From Gentiana macrophylla (Eukaryota; Streptophyta; Magnoliopsida; Gentianales; Gentianaceae), in the NCBI GenBank assembly GCA_026214975.1, contig CM047805.1:195887042-195951041 (forward strand): a stretch of 64,000 bases of DNA, given 5' to 3'. This document shows, piece by piece, positions 32,221 through 42,290 of this stretch (its first letter is position 1; the number at the start of each line of letters is the position of its first letter). The notes under the pieces are model-generated. The model did not search any database and had not been told where the DNA came from. It saw nothing but the letters and a program-made list of their open reading frames with translations. The position numbers were made by a program, and so were the translations under genes.

Positions 32221-33848
32221 ACTACACCACCAGCGAAAAGAGCTTCTAGCAGTCGTCTTTGCGTTCGATAAGTTTCGGTCTCATCTCGTAGGTTCTCGGG
32301 TAGTTGTCCACACGGATTATGCCGCTTTGCGTTATCTCTTTGCCAAGCAAGATGCCAAGCCCCGCCTCTTGAGGTGGATCTTGTTCTTGCAAGAGTTTGA
32401 TTTAGAGATCCGAGATAGGAAGGGTTGTGAGAACGTCGTAGCCGACCACTTAAGTCGTATGGAGCTTAGTGAGGAGTTGATTAAGGCACAAAAGGAGATA
32501 AATGACTCTTTCCCTCACGAGCAACTATATGCACTCGACACCCTTCTTCCGGCTAAGAAAGGAAACTTTCTAAAAGTCGGTAAGGAAGGTAGTCCTTGGT
32601 TTGCTCCTTTTGTAAACTACCACGAGTGCGGTTTTGTAGATCCCGACCTTGACTCGAACCAAAGGCGTAAATTCCTTAGTGAGGTGGGTAAGTACGTGTG
32701 GGAAGATCCTTGTTTATATAGGTTGTGTTCGGATGGTATTCTGAGGAGGTGCATCCCGGAGGGAGAAATTTTGAGTGCTCTTTCATTTTGTCACGACAAA
32801 GAGGCCGGAGGCCACTTCTCGGGGCAAAGAACCGCTTTGAAAGTATTGCAAAGTGGGCTGTATTGGCCCACTCTATATCGAGACGCTCATGCTTATGTGA
32901 AATCTTGCGATGCTTGTCAACGGTCCGGTCGTATATCTAGAAGGAGTGAGATGCCTCAGAAGCCGATCATAGTGTGTGAGATTTTTGACGTGTGGGGCAT
33001 TGATTTCATGGGCCCCTATCCCTCTTCGTGTGGTAACAAGTACATCCTAGTCGCGTGTGATTATGTGTCCAAATGGGTCGAAGCCTTAGCTTCACCCACC
33101 AACGATAGGAATGTTGTTATCCGTTTTCTTAGAAAGAACATCTTTTGTCGGTTTGGGGTGCCTCGTGCTATAATCAGTGATAACGGAAGCCATTTTGCCA
33201 ACAAGCCGTTTGATAAACTTTTGGAGAAGTATGGAGTGAAACACAAGTTAGGTACCGCTTACCATCCCCAAACGAGTGGTCAAGTCGAAGTCACGAATAG
33301 GGGTATTAAGCGTATCTTAGAGAGGACGGTAGACACGAATATCAAGAGTTGGTCTTTAAAGTTAGATGATGCTTTGTGCGCCCATAGGACAGCCTTTAAG
33401 ACACCCCTAGGCATGTCACCTTACAGGATAGTCTATGGGAAGTCTTGTCATCTTCCCGTAGAGATCGAGCATAAGGCTTATTGGGCCATCAAAATGCTAA
33501 ACCTCGATGATACCTTAATTGGTGAGAAGCGTATGGCCCAATTGAATGAACTAGATGAGTTCCGCCTTTGTGCATATGACCTTTCCACGAAGTATAAAGA
33601 AAAGACTAAGTTACTCCATGATAAGTTGATTAAACCTCGTGTTTTCAATGAGGGTGATGAAGTCTTGTTCTATAATACTCGTTTGCATCTTTTCAAGGAA
33701 GTTGAAGTCTAGGTGGTCCGGTCCCTATGTTGTGTCAAAATTCTATCCGTCCGGTGCTATCGAAATCACCCATCCTAAGTTTGGCACGTTTACCACTAAT
33801 GGCTTGCGGTTGAAAAGGTATGAGCGGTTGCCTACGATGAAGCACTAG
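32221..33848 (+). pseudogene. E2 pol part 2: RNase H end and integrase
   Basis: [20 protein letters not shown] and the [13 protein letters not shown] block complete RNase H. The integrase zinc domain is [12 protein letters not shown] with CDACQRSGR. The catalytic triad is Asp in [10 protein letters not shown] (33002), Asp in IISDNGSHF (33179) and Glu in SGQVEVTNR (33287). The last two lie 35 residues apart, the usual D-D-35-E. A one-base shift near 33703 (LFKEVEV stop) moves the C-terminal domain ([32 protein letters not shown]) into another frame ending about 33848. The triad is complete. Confidence 0.95.
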
Positions 33849-34032
33849 AAATAGTGCATCTTGAAGATCCGTACCTTGTGATGAATCTTGTAAGTCTTGT
33901 CATGGACTTTAAACCTTGACTCGTATAATTACGAATCCACCCGTCCATCTTTCTACCCTTTCGCCTTGTGGCAGCGGTATAACTTTGAAAAAGTTGGCAC
34001 CGTATAATCCATCTTGTCGAGCCAACGACGTA

Positions 34033-34060
34033 AAACAAAGGCGCTTGGGGGAGGCAACCC
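34033..34060 (+). other. Conserved post-integrase motif, E2 copy
   Basis: AAACAAAGGCGCTTGGGGGA followed by GGCAACCC lies about 190 bp after the integrase end. It corresponds to the minus-strand motifs in E1 (2559-2586) and E3 (60347-60375). It is non-coding here. Confidence 0.75.
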
Positions 34061-34161
34061 ACCATTTCGTAGTTTGTTGAGTTAGTTTTGTGTTTCTAGA
34101 GGTCTCGGGGTGGTTAGAATCAAGTCTGGGGTAGAAATCTGAAGTTTTCCTAGTTTCTGGT

Positions 34162-34373
34162 CTAAACGCGCGTTCCAACCCTTTAAAACGTGCGCTTAGA
34201 ACCCTTTCAAACGTGCGTTTAGAACCCTTTCAAACGCGCGTTTGAGGCCTAAACTTTCTGTTCTTGTTTTCTCGTCTCAAACGCACGTTTCACCTGTCAA
34301 ACGCGCGTTTGGACATGTGAAACGCGCGTTCCACTCATTCCAAACGCACGTTTGAGTTCATCTCCTTTAAATA
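34162..34373 (+). promoter_or_regulatory. Putative internal promoter: CGCG array plus TATA-like box
   Basis: Eight or so AAACGCGCGTTT-like palindromes at 34162-34353 are followed by CCTTTAAATACCC (TATA-like core 34366-34373). The LTR has the same arrangement, ending CCTATAAATACCC. Local wording is shared too: GCGTTCCARCCCTTTAAA occurs here and in the 3' LTR array. This is best read as a duplicated U3 promoter segment placed between pol and the accessory gene. It is not part of an LTR at this position. Promoter activity is inferred. Confidence 0.65.
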
Positions 34374-34683
34374 CCCTGCTCCCCCAAACCGGCGTTTCAA
34401 AACGGATTTTATAAAAAACCTAACAGTCCGGCGGCCGCTCCTCCCACTCTCACTCGAAATCCTTCATTTCTCACCCGTTTTTGGCGATTCAAAGTGCAAA
34501 CAACACCTCTCGATCTCTTCTTTTGATTTCAACAAGCCATTCCAACAACAAATCCCCTAAATCCTCGATTTGATCGGCATTTTTGGCGATTTTTCACCGA
34601 AGTCGAATTTGCTCATTTTCGACGTTTCGAGGCTCGTTCTTCGCTCCAAATCGTTCCTATCCTCTCCCTTAAGCATAGAACAG

Positions 34684-34950
34684 GTATATTTCGTTTTACG
34701 TTTAAGTTTCGGTTAGGGTTAGTTTTGGCCTATTTTGGTTTAACGCCCCTTTCTCGTTATTTATTGTTTATTGATGATTATATCCTGTTTCTGTTTGTTT
34801 TGTTTGTTTTGTTGATCGATGGTGAATGTTGTGGCTTTTGTGGGGTGCTTCATTGTGGATGGTTGGTTTGTTTGAAATCCCGGTTGGATGATAACCGGGT
34901 CGTTTTTGATGTTGATATTGGTTGTGGGATGTTGTTTGGTTGGTTTTCAG
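34684..34950 (+). other. Putative leader intron of the E2 accessory gene
   Basis: Donor AACAG/GTATATTT (34679-34691) and acceptor TTGGTTTTCAG/TG (ending 34950) delimit 267 nt that is T-rich in its second half, as plant introns are. Upstream is a pyrimidine-rich leader-like stretch (34390-34683). Downstream, start codons appear within 25 nt, followed by the basic N-terminus. The signals are visible but splicing is a prediction. Confidence 0.45.
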
Positions 34951-36716
34951 TGAGAATGAGGGAAACAAAATGAAAGGAAACCGAGGTTAAGGGTAAGGGA
35001 AAGCAACCCGTGACAAGGCAAGCCCCCAAAAAACAGAAAACCCTAGTCTATCCTCGAGGACCTAGGGGTGGTATTCGGATCCGAGACACAGTTGAGAGTA
35101 GAAATCCTCGAGCCCTTAGGCCGATGGGGATGATTGAGAGATGAGGCAGTGATGAAGATTTTGAGCCGGATACCGAGGGAGGAATACAAGTAGTGGCAGT
35201 GAGGAGGCAGCGGACTTGAGAGCGATGTGCCCTTGGCACATTTGCAAGCCAAGAAGGTAACAACACTGTTTCACCTCCTCCACAATCGCCCCCTACGAGA
35301 ATGCCCCGAGCAAAACCCTCCTCTAGCCCCCTCTGTTGATATTATCCTTGAGAGCAGCGTTTTAACTCACGGTTGCCTTGTCTAACTATAATGAGTATAT
35401 CATTTGTGAAAAACATGTGTTATGAGAGGGCTAGACCTCAAAGTTGTGCCTCAACCCTTCATTGACAACTTAATGAAGAGAGGGTGGAATAATCGATTTA
35501 TGAACTGAGGGCATCGAATTTGTCAATAGTCCGGGAATGGTATGCAAATTTGGTGTGGCTAATCACGGAATCGGGTTTATCAAAGTTAGAGGGTTAATGT
35601 CCCGTGGACCGTCAAAGCTATCAATGATTATTATCGGATACCGGCTTTCGAGGCGGGATTATTTAGGTTGGCTTGCGGCGAGGTCACATTGGGATACTAA
35701 CGACAACCTAGATCCATTAGAGGAGATGAGGAAAGCAATCAACCCCGACTTACCGTGGATTTCAAAAGGTAGCAATGTGAGGAGTCGAGTTGGTGGCGGC
35801 GACTTGGCGGATGATTGGAAAGTGGAAGCAAAGTTTTCTCGAGAACCGTCTCTACTACCGAAAGACAACATCACGCACTTCCACATTAAGGATTTGCAAG
35901 CTGTTGTATGCTCTACACTATGATCTCGAAGGAAGGCGTCGGAAAACCATCTTTGAGGAATTTAGAAAATCAAAAGGTTAAGCGTCGGATGATTATGTGC
36001 CCTTATCTTATCCATGGCTTGTGCGGAGGCGTTAGTAAAAGAGTATCCGATGATCAGATCCTAAGGAAGAAGAACCTCCCGTGATGCCTAAGCCATTCAA
36101 TGCCCGCACCACTTCCGGACCTCTAGGCCCACCCCACGCCCTATTCACACCGTTCTCCGCCCTTGCGCCCTACTACTACTTCCACTACACTCCCTATACC
36201 TCCACCTCTCACTACCACTGCCCCGCCACTCACTCCTTTACCCCCCACCTCCTCCTCTACTACTCTGGACCTTCCACCATCCCTACACCTCCACCTTCTA
36301 TACCCACTACCGGGGGCCATGGCTTAGCGGCGGCGGGGGCTTACGATTGCACACAAGCAGAGAGACTAGATGGATAGTCACGAGGTGACAACGAAGCGGC
36401 ATTGTGGAGAATCGGCGGGTATTGGCTCGGGAGAGGCAGGTTGAGCTTCACGAGTTAGAACTAGATATTACACCGTTTGATATACCCGGAGATCGGCGAT
36501 TTGCGAGAGGTCACAGAGGAGATGTTTGTTGATCGGATGAGGGGTTTGATGACATTGCGTTGGACGATCGATGGGCACAGATCTGGTGGGGCAGAGGCAA
36601 TGAGGACAGTGTTGCGGAGATCTTCACAGACCGAGAGTGCATTTCGCTTGTGGTTGCACCAACATCAGGGCACACGGATTCCACTATTGACGTCTGAGGA
36701 CATGGAAGCGAGACTA
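34951..36716 (+). pseudogene. E2 accessory (env-position, Athila-type) gene, heavily broken
   Basis: Pieces in several frames line up as one protein. It starts with a basic N-terminus (KGKGKQPVTRQAPKKQK, about 34980-35040). A core follows with PFIDNLMKRGWNN and SIVREWYANLV (about 35440-35560), wording typical of the Athila extra ORF. Then come PKDNITHFHIKDL (about 35853), a Pro/Thr-rich linker and an acidic tail ending about 36716. The 22168-23035 copy shows the unbroken C-terminal half. The NLS-like start and absence of a signal peptide or membrane helix argue for a nuclear or cytoplasmic protein rather than an envelope. Function is unknown. Confidence 0.65.
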
Positions 36717-37836
36717 GCATGTTTTTTCTCATGAGATTCTTATTGTATTTACTTACTAGTCTGTCTCTTTTATACTTTGACATTTCACTTACTTTTGGCG
36801 TTCTTTCATCATACTTTGGACACACTTCACTTTTCGAGGCACGTGCACTTATTTTTGAGCCCACGAGGCTGCTTGACCGTGTATGTTTCCCTTTTATTGC
36901 GACACTTTGTGGGAGGGATGGCGAGGATGTTTTTATTAGCTTATATTTAAATGCATGGATGTTACGTACTTTATCTTGATTTGATTATATCCTCCATTGC
37001 ATATCCCGTATTTCCCCCTCATTATGCTTTGATTTCGTCCAACGTGGCTTAGACTCGTTATTTTATGTACCCGCTTACCTATTGCACGCTTTTTAGTGCG
37101 CGGATTATGTCCCGTGCATGTTCTGTCTTTGTTTCGTTGATCTCGCTTTGGGTTACGGGATGGATTCATACGAGGTTATCACGAGTTTGAGTCACGCAGT
37201 TGCGCGCTTTCTGCCGGGTCTTTTGGTCAAAGCAGCTAAGTCTTTTACGCTTCTTATCTCTCACACTGCGAGGGCGGTGTTTCGTTTAAGTGTGGGGTGG
37301 GGACTTAGCCGTTTATTGTTTTTATTGTTGAATGTGCAATATGTGTGGTATACTTAGCCTATGATCGGGCTTGAGTCGATTTTGGGTGATTTTAAAATTT
37401 TCAAGGGTTCCCGACAACTGTGTTGTTTGTGCTATGTCTATAGTCGAGTGGTGGCCATCTTAGTAGGGCCCGAGCGTATGCGCCGGTTTGATCTTATCTT
37501 GAGAATAGAGTCTATTAATTTCACGTGAAGCTACACTTTGTGCACAATTTGATTACTACCACCCCTCATGTCACCGGTCTTGAGACGAAATAAAAAGGTT
37601 TATCTAAGTAGGACACGGGATGACGGTCATGGCGTCTCTTTGACCCTACCAAAGCCAAATAAGCCTTATCCCAGAACATTAGACCTTCGTAGCCCCTCTC
37701 AGCCTTGATAGAATGGTCTGACCACCATTCGTTTTATAGCCGTTTTGTTACTGAGTCAGAAACCTACCTTGAGCCGTAATTTTGGTCACATTTCCTTCAT
37801 TTATACCCTACTGAGTGAACTTGATCTTTTGTTGGG

Positions 37837-37860
37837 CCACACTTGCTAAGGCAAGTGTGG
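37837..37860 (+). other. Stem-loop, E2 copy
   Basis: This is the same perfect 10 bp stem and TAAG loop as at 24160-24183, again fused to an AAGTGTGGGGTGAG tract. Confidence 0.8.
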
Positions 37861-37993
37861 GGTGAGAGGAATGAGGTTTTGATGGGTTGGTGTTTCATCG
37901 GTTTGGAGCTATAAGGAGAGGAGGAGCTCATCCGGGCCTAGTGTTTTGATTTGGCCCAAGAAGAAAAGAAAATCTATGAAATTCTTCATTCTT

Positions 37994-37994
<1 letters not shown>

Positions 37995-38038
<44 letters not shown>
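37995..38038 (+). repeat. Poly-A tract in E2
   Basis: About 44 A residues follow ATTCTTC. The tract is homologous in position to 24318-24356. Confidence 0.95.
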
Positions 38039-38039
<1 letters not shown>

Positions 38040-38718
38040 CGAGAGAGATCAATCAAAGTTCAAAATAAATTAGCTCTCTTTGCAATAAAAGTTTGGTGTA
38101 TAGAAATAAAGGGTTGGAATCAAAGTAATGAGCTCAAAAGTTATACTTATGATGTTGGAGTTGGGATAGTGAGATAGGTGCTAATGTATTCGACCTCGCC
38201 TTATGAAACTTGAAACATAGTTGAATTAGGCAATGAGTTCGGGTATATTAGCATTCTATGGTTCTCAAAGTGTTAAACTAATCAAAAAGGAGTTTGGATG
38301 GTTTGTATGTTAGAGATAAGGTGGTGCACTTGTTGATTAGGTTCACTCGTACTCCTTTCTCCTGTTCCCAAATTATCATTTTCGATTAACCGGAATTACC
38401 CTAGCCTAACGTTATAACCCTTCAAGTCCTACCCGATCGTGTCCAAACTTAGTGACCTTGATTAGTGGAGAGGCTAGTTGGTATGAGGCGGTTGGTAGGC
38501 TTTTGGTGAATTCAAGCCCGACAATCTTTTTGAACACGTTGATGTAGCTCACACCACACACACTCTATTCTCTTGATAATGTTGTACGGTGTGTGCGTAT
38601 GTTCGTGTGTCTTACTTCATGATTACCTCGAGGGTGTGGATAGTAGCACCTACGTCACAATGTTGAATCCCTTGGTTTGTTTTAAAACGCCTAGATTACT
38701 CGAGGGCGAGCAAAGGCT

Positions 38719-38732
38719 AAGTGTGGGGTGGT
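38719..38732 (+). promoter_or_regulatory. E2 polypurine tract
   Basis: AAGTGTGGGGTGGT immediately precedes the 3' LTR. The identical tract at 25034-25047 precedes the 5' LTR because of the upstream second copy. It is the expected primer for plus-strand DNA synthesis. Confidence 0.85.
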
Positions 38733-40508
38733 TGATGGGAGTCAACTTTACGTGACTCCGGTGCACTAATTACCCCGTTTATCACACTTTCGGCACAATT
38801 TTGGGTAAATTAGACCATTTCGGGGTGATATCGCGTGACCTTATGGCACGAGGAGCGAATCCGCTACTTTGATGAATTCATACCGCTTTTTGTTGGTATT
38901 AACTCCATTCCCGAGCACTTTTACCCTGGAATTGTTTGGATGTTGTGGTGGTTTGTGATATTGAAGGGTAATGGTGTCTCGAGGACCCGGAAGGTGACGA
39001 TTTGTGGTGAAAAAGCATGACCGAGGCAAGGCGAGGGCCTAAAAAAGGAAAAAGTGAAGATTTGGGAAACAGGGGTTCAAGCGCGCGTTTGAATCCCCAG
39101 CAACGCGTTCCACGTCCTTAAAGCGCGTTTGAATCCACTAAGCAGCGTTCGGAAGTTCGCACCGGATTTGAGTTGAAGCCCTCTAAACGCGCGCGTTCGG
39201 GAACCAGGCCAAGCGTGCGTTCCAAGATCTAAAGCGCGTTTGAACCTTCCTAAAGCGCGCGTTCGGATGAAGAAACGGTCAAGTCCACGCCCATAATTTA
39301 TGTGTAACGACGTTCCGCCAAGCGAGGCGCGCGTTTGAAGATCCCAAACGCGCGTTCCAGCCCTTTAAACGCGCGTTTGGACCCTTTTTGCAGCAGATTT
39401 TCCCTTCACCTATAAATACCCCCCTTAGACATTTTCTTAGATATCAAGCTTTTCTTAGCAAAACTCTACCCAATTATTGCTCGAATTTTGTAATAGCTTA
39501 GAATACTCTCTCTTAGTGTAAATCAACAACATCTTAGCTTACTCTTTCTATATCTTAGCTTAGATTTTCATTCCAAACACTTAGAGACCACCTTTTAATT
39601 ACTTCTTTATTTTGTACTTTTTGGATCTCAACTCGAATCTCTGCAATTTTATGGTATATTTCTCTTCTCTTTTACTTTTTATGGCTCTTATTTACTGTTT
39701 TGTGCTTGTTTTGATTAGTATAATGAATAGCTAAACACCCACATAGTCGAATCATGTGAAATTTGGTGAAATCACCTTTTGGGTGATGAAATTGGGAGTG
39801 GGTAGTTCTTTTTATTGTTGTATCTTGCATATTTCACGTCTTAGAACTCGTTATAAGCAGTTTGGGCTAGATTGATCACTAGGTCAAACATCACACACAC
39901 CACTCTTAAGAGTTGTTCGAGAGAGAGGGTGTGGGAAAAGGGTTCTAGGATCGCATTGTAGTGCGAGGTTACTCGTTTTAACGTTTTAAAAGGCTCTCGT
40001 GCATGATTGTCTTGTGAATGAATCTCTCTTAGAAAGGTTAGTTGACTTGGCATAAGGTGTTGGGGAAGAGTTGTTGAGACCTTAGCACCGGGATTAGGAG
40101 CACGTACCCGTGGAATTGAATGTAAGAGCTCGTTTGTTTAATGCACACTCCGGTTTTGTCATTCCTTAGGGTGAAACTAGCTATTTCGATCATGGTTCGG
40201 CTATGTCTCTTTAATTATCTTTGAAACCTAGTAGTTTAATCTTCTATCTTTCCTTTTTATCTTTAGACTCGTTAGTTAGAATCACTAGTGTCGTTGTAGT
40301 AACAAAACCTTAAAACTTTGATCACCTAGACTAAGCATTACGTTCACTTTGGTACTTGCAAACACGATTCCTTTGGGTTCGACCCTCGTACTCACTGTAG
40401 CTATTCTAACAATCGACCCGGTACTGCTTTGCCGGTTAGAGAGTTAGTTTACCCACGGTTTCGAGTCTTTACAAATTGTTTTTGAAGGGGTAGATTTTAT
40501 GCTCATCA
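38733..40508 (+). repeat. 3' LTR of E2
   Basis: This 1776 bp LTR runs from TGATGGGAGTCAAC to GCTCATCA. It is the uninterrupted form of the 5' LTR and supplies the empty site for the hAT insertion. Its CGCG array lies at about 39075-39385 and its TATAAATA box at 39411-39418. Many differences from the 5' LTR are short indels at CAG/CTG or CGCG sites. Confidence 0.95.
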
Positions 40509-40630
40509 GTAGTTTTTTCATCCCTTGAACCATAGGCCGCACATTATTTCCGAAGGTGTTGTGTGGTTTAGGTGTGAGTGTGAGCTTGATGCCTAAGAGG
40601 ATTTTTGAGAGTTTTGGGGTAGGTGAGGGA
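40509..40630 (+). pseudogene. Element Y protease fragment
   Basis: Plus-strand codons give SSFFIP, a stop, TIGRTLFPKVLCGLGVSVS and LMPKRIFESFGVGEG. This is the retroviral-type protease lead-in (FxIPCTIG) and active site of an Athila-like element. GLGVS stands where DLGAS or DMGAS should be, so the catalytic Asp is replaced by Gly. It abuts the end of the E2 3' LTR and continues the gag left at 20362. About 100 residues between gag and protease are missing. Confidence 0.75.
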
Positions 40631-41099
40631 GTTTCGGTAAAGAAATCCAAACATGGATTATGGATGACTCGCGATCAGCATGAAAGTCTACCGTCCATTT
40701 GAACACACGCATATTCTTATTGCCTACTTGCAAGGATGCTTTCAAAAATTATCTGATATAATCCCCATTATGTTGAAATCGAATAAAAGCATGTTTACTA
40801 GCTAAAAGCCCTAAAACATAGTTACCTTTATAGTTTTGGATGCTTAAAAATATTTTGATCATGTCAAGAGAGGACCTGCCCTACGAAAATTTGCCAACAA
40901 TTAACCTTTGAAAACCGGCGGCCATGCTAGGTTCGGTGTGAGCTAGAATAATTAGCGATGGCTCGCCTTTGAAAGTGGAGGCTCACAGCGTGTCAGCATT
41001 GAAGGTGTAGTGCGTGGCTGCTTGGCTGGTGACCTAGGCATAGCTTGCAGTGCTTGGTTGAGAGGGCTCCAAAGGAACCTCAGGCAGTGGATCCACCAT
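40631..41099 (-). pseudogene. LINE ORF1-type DUF4283 fragment
   Basis: From a start at 41099 (MVDPLPEVPLEPSQPSTASY) the minus strand shows STFKGEPSLIILAHTEPSMA, GFQRLIVGKFS, LSIQNYKGNYVLGLLASKHA, VGNKNMRVFKWTVDFHADRE and SSIIHVWISL. These are the successive blocks of the plant DUF4283 domain, found in L1-type LINE ORF1 proteins and their relatives. Stops and one frame change (about 40780) show decay. It meets the element Y protease in the opposite orientation near 40630. Confidence 0.8.
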
Positions 41100-42091
41100 G
41101 AAGCCGGGGAAGAACGAGAGCGGTGCAGGGTTTTAACTCTTAATATGACTTATATTCTCTTATCATTTCGATTCAACTATGTACTATAATATTTCTTTTA
41201 TTTAATCTATTTAATAAATTTTTTTTTAAATTAGGTTTTGTCTAGAAGAATGATTAATATATTTATCAGGCTCAAGAAGCGGCCTATTAATTAGGACAAA
41301 ACCTAATTAAACTTACCAAAATACCATTTTACTAATTCTTAAAAACAAGGTCGATAAACATGATGATATGATTTAGAGCACTTGCATCGGATGCTCTAAA
41401 AAATAATACTCTATTTTCTGATTTTAAATACATATTTTCTAGTTTATAGAATCTCTACTAAGATAAAATGCATGATTCTCTATTTTACATAATGAGTTAG
41501 GTATAAAGGAAAATTTGAGAATCTGGATAAATGTTGTAGTTGTAAAGGAAATTTCTGAGAATCTATAGTTTCTGATGGCTGTTGTAGAGTATCTTCTGAT
41601 GACACTTTTCCTAAATCTGAATCTTTGAAAATCTTTAAAATCTGATTTTTAAAAGATTTCTGATCTTACTACAGAAGTGCTCTTAATCTATTGATTTTGT
41701 GCCGATTCGGTTACAATCCAAATTAGATCTCTCATTTTTAATGGTATTATATCAAAAGAGAGAAAAAAACAAATCTTCAATATCCATGAAAATAGAAGAT
41801 TCCTGAAATAAAAAAACAAATCATAACTTTTGAGGGAAAACAAATATACATTGTTATTAGGTTTTTTTTTTGCGGTTGAAATTATTTAAACAAAAACAAA
41901 TTGCTATTTACCATAAAAATAAGTTATTTCATAAACAAAAAAATTGCCACTTTCCATGAATTTTTCGATCATATATTTATTATTCGATTTTTGGGAAATG
42001 GCAGGCGTGTCATTTTGTGAAAGCGAAATATTGGGTTCGGTTCCTTTTATTCGGAGTTTAAGTTTTTTTTTATATATATACATACGTATGG

Positions 42092-42160
<69 letters not shown>

Positions 42161-42290
42161 AGAAATTCGATTTTTGGTAATTAAGGGTAATCAAGGAAAA
42201 AGGATAATTGGAAAATATATTTAAGGAAAATATATTGATTTTCCATAACCTATTTACAATTCAGAATTTTAGCCTTTTACGTAAGGAGAA
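41100..42290. other. AT-rich spacer
   Basis: No gene or identifiable element is visible apart from a TA microsatellite at 42095-42157. Short open frames here are low complexity. Confidence 0.7.
42095..42157. repeat. TA microsatellite
   Basis: About 31 uninterrupted TA units. Confidence 0.97.

Larger units (their letters stand above)
36717..38718 (+). other. E2 3' untranslated region
   Basis: Two kilobases after the accessory gene hold no convincing gene. They contain two internal AAGTGTGGGGTGG polypurine-like motifs (about 37288 and 37855), the stem-loop at 37837-37860 and the poly-A tract at 37995-38038. The sequence matches 23036-25031 closely, especially after 37500, where the copies are nearly identical. 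Confidence 0.8.
25048..40508 (+). mobile_element. E2: near-complete Athila-like Ty3/gypsy retrotransposon with an accessory gene
   Basis: The two LTRs (25048-27592, 38733-40508) flank, in order: tRNA-Asp PBS, gag, protease, RT, RNase H, integrase, a long accessory region and a polypurine tract. The PBS, DMGAS protease, large size and extra gene after integrase fit the Athila group. All genes have at least one frameshift or stop. It is preceded by 2.9 kb of a second copy of its 3' end. On the right it is joined to the protease of element Y, so it most likely inserted in Y. Confidence 0.95.

Noticed and set aside
34951..36716. Calling the accessory gene a retroviral envelope
   Set aside because: No signal peptide, transmembrane helix, fusion peptide or furin-like site is visible; the N-terminus is basic and NLS-like.
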